Assembly (NCBI GenBank): GCA_030430165.1
Contig: JAUIGL010000028.1
Location: 1 to 64,000 of the forward strand
Direction of reading: 5' to 3'
Length of the DNA: 64,000 bases
DNA from: a bacterium
GTDB lineage: Bacteria; Desulfobacterota; Binatia; HRBIN30; CADEER01
Made by a program: the position numbers and the translations under genes. Below are positions 60,468-64,000 of the stretch, in pieces. The first letter of the stretch is position 1; each line of letters starts with the position of its first letter. The notes under the pieces are model-generated. The model saw only the letters and a program-made list of their open reading frames with translations. It was not told the DNA's origin and made no database searches.

Positions 60468-63400
60468 ATGGGCAATTGGTTTCGACGCGGTTGCGACGCC
60501 GCATGCATTGCGCTGGCGTTGCTGTTGGGCTGCATACCGACTGCACCGGCGTCTGCCGTGTCAGGTGTCGTCGACTACGACATCGTCTACGTGCGCCAGC
60601 CGCGCTTCGGAGATACGACCAACACCACCTGGCCCGAGGTCTCGCATCCCGCCAGCATCGACCCCGGTGCCGATCTCATGCTGCTGCACCCCGACGGTAG
60701 CGAGGAGATCCTGGTCGCCGGCGGCGTCGGCTCGGTCACCGACCCGTTCGTGTCCTTCGACGGCGAATGGGTCTACTACGCGTACTTCTACGACATGCGC
60801 CCCGAGGCGATAAACTCGCAGCGCAAGATGCCGTACCAGGGGGCGGACATCTTCCGCATCCACCTGCAGACTCGGGCGATCGAGCAGCTCACCTTCGGCG
60901 AGTACACGCCCAACACCGGCGCCGGCAACTTCGACGAGAGCAATCCGGTCAATCCGGGGAACGCCTACGACCGCCTCGGCTACGGCATCGTCAATCTAGG
61001 CCCGGCTCCGGTCGCCGGCGGCAAGATCGCCTTCAGCAGCAATCGCAACGGCTTCATGCCGCCGCGCGGACATACCCGGCCGACGATGCAGCTCTACGTC
61101 ATGGACGCCGACGGCGCGAACGTCACCCCGATCGCGCCGATGAACATCGGCAGCGCGTTGCATCCGACGCCGCTGCGCGACGGCCGGCTGATGTTCAGCA
61201 CGCTCGAGACGCAGGGCCTGCGCGACTTCCGCCTGTGGGGCATCTGGGGGATCTACCCCGACGGTCGCCAGTGGGTTCCCATCGTCAGCGCCTTTCGCCC
61301 GGCACAAGCGTTCCACTTCATGACCCAGCTCTCCAATACCGACATCGTCGTCGTCGACTACTACAACCTCAACAACAACGGCTTCGGCGCGCTGTATCGG
61401 ATGCCGATCAATCCTCCGGCCGGCGAGCCGCCCTTCCACTCGGCATTCCCCGCCGACAATCCGCCGATCGACCAGACCGTCGGCGGCGGCTTCAGCTACC
61501 CGTTTCGTATGCCGTTCACCCCACGCGGCATGTACTCGATCACGCCCTTCACCCACGGCAACGACGAAGCCGCTCCGGTCGGCGACGGCGGCGTTCGGGT
61601 CGGCAAGTTCACCCACCCGAGCGCGGCGCCGGACAACGACCTGCTGTCGGTGTGGACTCCGGGTCCGGCGAACGATCTCAACCGGCCGACCACCGATCCG
61701 CGCTACGACGCCGGACTCTACCTGATTCCCGGAGGCGACATCGTCGGCGCGCCGAGCGACCTGATCCTGATCAAGAACGACCCCAACTACAACGAAGCGT
61801 GGCCGCGCGCCGTCGTCTCGTACGAAGACGTGCACGGCGTCGCCGAGCCGCTCGAGCTGCCCTGGCTGCCCAACGACGGCAGCGTGCACACGGCACTGCC
61901 GGCGGGCACGCCGTACGGCCTGGTCGGCACCAGCTCGTTCTACAAGCGCGAGAGCTTTCCAGGCCTGGTGCGCAGCTGGGCCAACACCTTCGACGGACTC
62001 GACGCCTTCAACACCTCCGAGAACGGACAGAGCGGCAACTGGGGCACGCAGGGCTCCGACGCCGGCAAGTACGACGACAGCGACATCTGGGCGGTGCGCA
62101 TCGTCGCCATGGAGCCGTCGACGCACCGCAGCTACGGGCCCAACGGCGGACCGAGCGGCGGCCAGCTGTTCTCGTCGCACGCCAGCGAGCGACTGCGCAT
62201 CCTCGGCGAGATCCCGCTGCGCAAGTACGACGGCAACGGCGATCCGATTCTCGACCCCGAAGGCAATCCCGACACCAGCTTCCTGGCGCGCATCCCGGCC
62301 GACACGCCCTTCACCTTCCACACGCTCGACCGCAACGGCATGGTGCTCAACATCGCGCAGACCTGGCACCAGCTGCGCCCGGGCGAAATGCGCGCCGACT
62401 GCGGCGGCTGTCACGCCCACAGCCAGCAGCCGCTGCCGTTCGAGGGCACCGCGGCGTCGCAGCCCGACTACGACGTCGTCGACCTCAGCTTCGAAACTCC
62501 GCTGCTGTCGCGCGACGTCAACGGCGACCCGAGCTTGCGCGTCGAACCGAGCTCGCTGGTCGACGTCGAGTTCTACCGCGACATTCGACCGATCCTGGCG
62601 CGCAGCTGCGTCCCCTGCCACACCCAGAACGATCCCAACCCGCCGGGCGACCTGGTTCTCGACGACTACCAGACATACGGCCGCTTCCCCGGCGACTACG
62701 CCCGCCTCGCCAACGACGGCGGCGCCGACTGGGGCTACCCGCCGATGGTCGGCTACCAGGGCAACCCGCTGTGGCGCCAGACCAACGCCAGCCGCTACCT
62801 GCGCCGCTTCCAGAGCCGGCGTAGCTTGTTGATGTGGAAGATCTTCGGCGAGCGGCTCGACGGCTGGAGCAACGCCGACCATCCCACAGAATCCGTCCCC
62901 GGCGACCCGGATACGCTGCCCGCAGGCGCCTCGATCAACGAAGCCGACCTCGACTTCACCGGCCAGATGATGCCGCCGCCGGGCAGCGGAGTGCCGCCGC
63001 TGACCGAAGACGAGAAGATCACCATCGCCCGCTGGATCGACCTCGGCGCGCCGATCAACTGGGGCGACGACGGCAACACACCGTGGGGCTGGTTCCTCGA
63101 CGAGATCCGCCCCACCCTCGCGCTCAGCCTGCCGCGCCCGGGACTCAACGACAGTGCGGTCGACCGCATCCGCTTCGGCGTCGCCGACGCCAACTCCGGC
63201 ATCGACCTCTCGACCCTCTCACTGCGCGCCGACTTCGCGGTCGATTCGCGTCCGCCCGACACCGAGCTCGCCGACCTCGCCACCTCCCTCGGCAACGGCA
63301 TCTACAGCGTCACCGTCGACCCGCCGCTGAGCGGCGGCACGCACACCGTCTTCGCCGAGATCGCCGACTACCAGGGCAACATCACCCGCGTCGCGCGCAA

Positions 63401-64000
63401 GTTCAGCGTCGCCGGCGGGGCGCCGACCAACACCCCCGCCGTCCCCTCGCCGACACCGACGCCGAGCGAAAGCGCGACCACAGCCCCCACCGACACGCCG
63501 ACCATCGAACCGCAACCGACCGAGCCGCCATCGACGATCCACATCGGCGGCGAGTTGCGCTTCGCCCGCACCGACTCGCCGATCGCCGGCGCCGTGGTCC
63601 GCGCCACCGGCAACCGGTCGCTGAGCGCCGACAGCGGACGCAACGGAAGCTACACGATAGTCGGCCTCGAGACCGGCAACTGGACCGTCACGCCGTCCAT
63701 GCACCTCCCCGACAGCCCGGCGATCGGCGCGCTCGACGCCGCCTGGGCACTGCAGGCGACCGTCGGCGCGCGACAGCTCGACCGCACCCAGCGGCTCGCC
63801 TGCGACGTCTCCGGCAACGGCTCGGTCTCGTCCTACGACGCCTCACAGATCCTGCGCCTGCTGGTCGGCCAGATCGACCGCTTCCCGGTCGCCACCGCCT
63901 GCGGCTCCGACGTCGTCTTCGCCGCTCTCCCCGACACCGCGCCGACCATCGGCGGCGGCGCGTGCGCCCCGGCGTCGCGGACCTACGACAACCTCACCAG
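60468..64000 (+). CDS. Large secreted diheme protein, hydrazine-synthase-alpha-like, with dockerin-like C-terminus (3' end outside window)
   Basis: The frame is open from ATG 60468 to the window edge (at least 1177 residues). A signal peptide (CIALALLLGCIPTAPASA) is followed by TolB/PD40-type propeller repeats (KIAFSSNRNG, QLYVMDADG). Two c-type haem motifs occur: CGGCH (Cys645-His649) and CVPCH (Cys714-His718), arranged as in HzsA-like and related planctomycete proteins. After a TPAVPSPTPTPSES linker there is a carboxypeptidase-regulatory-like domain and then SGNGSVSSYDASQILRLLVG, a dockerin-type loop. The name reflects domain resemblance only; hydrazine synthesis is not implied. Confidence 0.82.
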   Translation, partial: MGNWFRRGCDAACIALALLLGCIPTAPASAVSGVVDYDIVYVRQPRFGDTTNTTWPEVSHPASIDPGADLMLLHPDGSEEILVAGGVGSVTDPFVSFDGEWVYYAYFYDMRPEAINSQRKMPYQGADIFRIHLQTRAIEQLTFGEYTPNTGAGNFDESNPVNPGNAYDRLGYGIVNLGPAPVAGGKIAFSSNRNGFMPPRGHTRPTMQLYVMDADGANVTPIAPMNIGSALHPTPLRDGRLMFSTLETQGLRDFRLWGIWGIYPDGRQWVPIVSAFRPAQAFHFMTQLSNTDIVVVDYYNLNNNGFGALYRMPINPPAGEPPFHSAFPADNPPIDQTVGGGFSYPFRMPFTPRGMYSITPFTHGNDEAAPVGDGGVRVGKFTHPSAAPDNDLLSVWTPGPANDLNRPTTDPRYDAGLYLIPGGDIVGAPSDLILIKNDPNYNEAWPRAVVSYEDVHGVAEPLELPWLPNDGSVHTALPAGTPYGLVGTSSFYKRESFPGLVRSWANTFDGLDAFNTSENGQSGNWGTQGSDAGKYDDSDIWAVRIVAMEPSTHRSYGPNGGPSGGQLFSSHASERLRILGEIPLRKYDGNGDPILDPEGNPDTSFLARIPADTPFTFHTLDRNGMVLNIAQTWHQLRPGEMRADCGGCHAHSQQPLPFEGTAASQPDYDVVDLSFETPLLSRDVNGDPSLRVEPSSLVDVEFYRDIRPILARSCVPCHTQNDPNPPGDLVLDDYQTYGRFPGDYARLANDGGADWGYPPMVGYQGNPLWRQTNASRYLRRFQSRRSLLMWKIFGERLDGWSNADHPTESVPGDPDTLPAGASINEADLDFTGQMMPPPGSGVPPLTEDEKITIARWIDLGAPINWGDDGNTPWGWFLDEIRPTLALSLPRPGLNDSAVDRIRFGVADANSGIDLSTLSLRADFAVDSRPPDTELADLATSLGNGIYSVTVDPPLSGGTHTVFAEIADYQGNITRVARKFSVAGGAPTNTPAVPSPTPTPSESATTAPTDTPTIEPQPTEPPSTIHIGGELRFARTDSPIAGAVVRATGNRSLSADSGRNGSYTIVGLETGNWTVTPSMHLPDSPAIGALDAAWALQATVGARQLDRTQRLACDVSGNGSVSSYDASQILRLLVGQIDRFPVATACGSDVVFAALPDTAPTIGGGACAPASRTYDNLT

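Noticed and set aside
60468-64000. Anammox hydrazine synthase
   Set aside because: Only the propeller and haem motifs resemble HzsA; no HzsB, HzsC or hydrazine dehydrogenase genes are nearby, and the dockerin tail is atypical.
1-64000. tRNA, rRNA genes, riboswitches
   Set aside because: No cloverleaf, rRNA core or known aptamer pattern was recognised by eye; a tRNAscan or Rfam search would be needed to exclude them fully.

Overview
The window is GC-rich DNA (about 65-70% by eye) with dense bacterial coding, frequent GTG/TTG starts and 1-8 nt gene overlaps. Several secreted proteins carry Pro/Thr-rich linkers, dockerin-like calcium-loop modules, a cohesin-like domain and a Cys-TM-Arg tail. 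Together with the housekeeping genes this suggests an uncultured Gram-negative deltaproteobacterium-like organism (Binatota, Myxococcota or a relative). The taxonomic call is inference. No rRNA, tRNA or CRISPR array was recognised.

Layout. 0-16 kb is mostly housekeeping and metabolism: coaBC, a phospholipid-type cluster (CDP-alcohol phosphotransferase, a 59-residue membrane protein, a YbhN-like membrane protein), a DUF971 + Mrp Fe-S carrier pair, polyprenyl synthase, an APC permease, a GT-C glycosyltransferase, aroD, an SDR, a MaoC hydratase, a DegT aminotransferase and a kinase-like phosphotransferase. 15-21 kb holds a 1133-residue cyclase/AAA/TPR signalling protein and an ABC-class ATPase. 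21-30 kb has a tandem thioredoxin-fold protein and an RNA methyltransferase. It also has a signalling locus: an unusual sigma factor, a zinc-finger anti-sigma factor and a dockerin-tailed secreted protein on the minus strand, divergent from a caspase-like protease and an outer-membrane beta-barrel. 30-41 kb has metF, hflKC, an ABC-2 exporter, a lipoprotein fusing a caspase-like domain to PDZ and TlpA domains, moaA and an esterase. 41-50 kb has a penicillin acylase/alpha-beta hydrolase fusion, glnS, an enoyl-CoA hydratase, a lipoprotein and a second DegT aminotransferase. 50-64 kb is more accessory: a cohesin-like secreted protein, a GT4 enzyme with a FIST sensor, a frameshifted RAYT transposase, a miniature secreted RHS protein ending in an HEXXH domain with a coupled secreted partner, an Lgt-like protein, an RNase HI/XRE pair, and a large diheme secreted protein that runs off the right edge.

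The most unusual content is non-coding. At least five families of structured intergenic repeats occur. The most striking are arrays of short hairpins whose stem sequences differ from unit to unit but which are separated by a nearly constant spacer (GTCCAAA/GTCCCAA on the mRNA strand). They begin at, or overlap, the stop codons of four genes (45.3-48.4 kb). Other families are a ~258-bp MITE-like element with ~22-bp terminal inverted repeats, nested inverted repeats built from 11-12-bp words, and ~115-bp fold-back CGCCAAG elements.

The best candidates for an undescribed protein system are two. One is the mini-RHS metalloprotease-like toxin with its 4-nt-overlapping secreted neighbour at 56.0-58.0 kb. 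The other is the sigma/anti-sigma/caspase/dockerin locus at 23-30 kb, together with the caspase-PDZ-TlpA lipoprotein at 36.7 kb.
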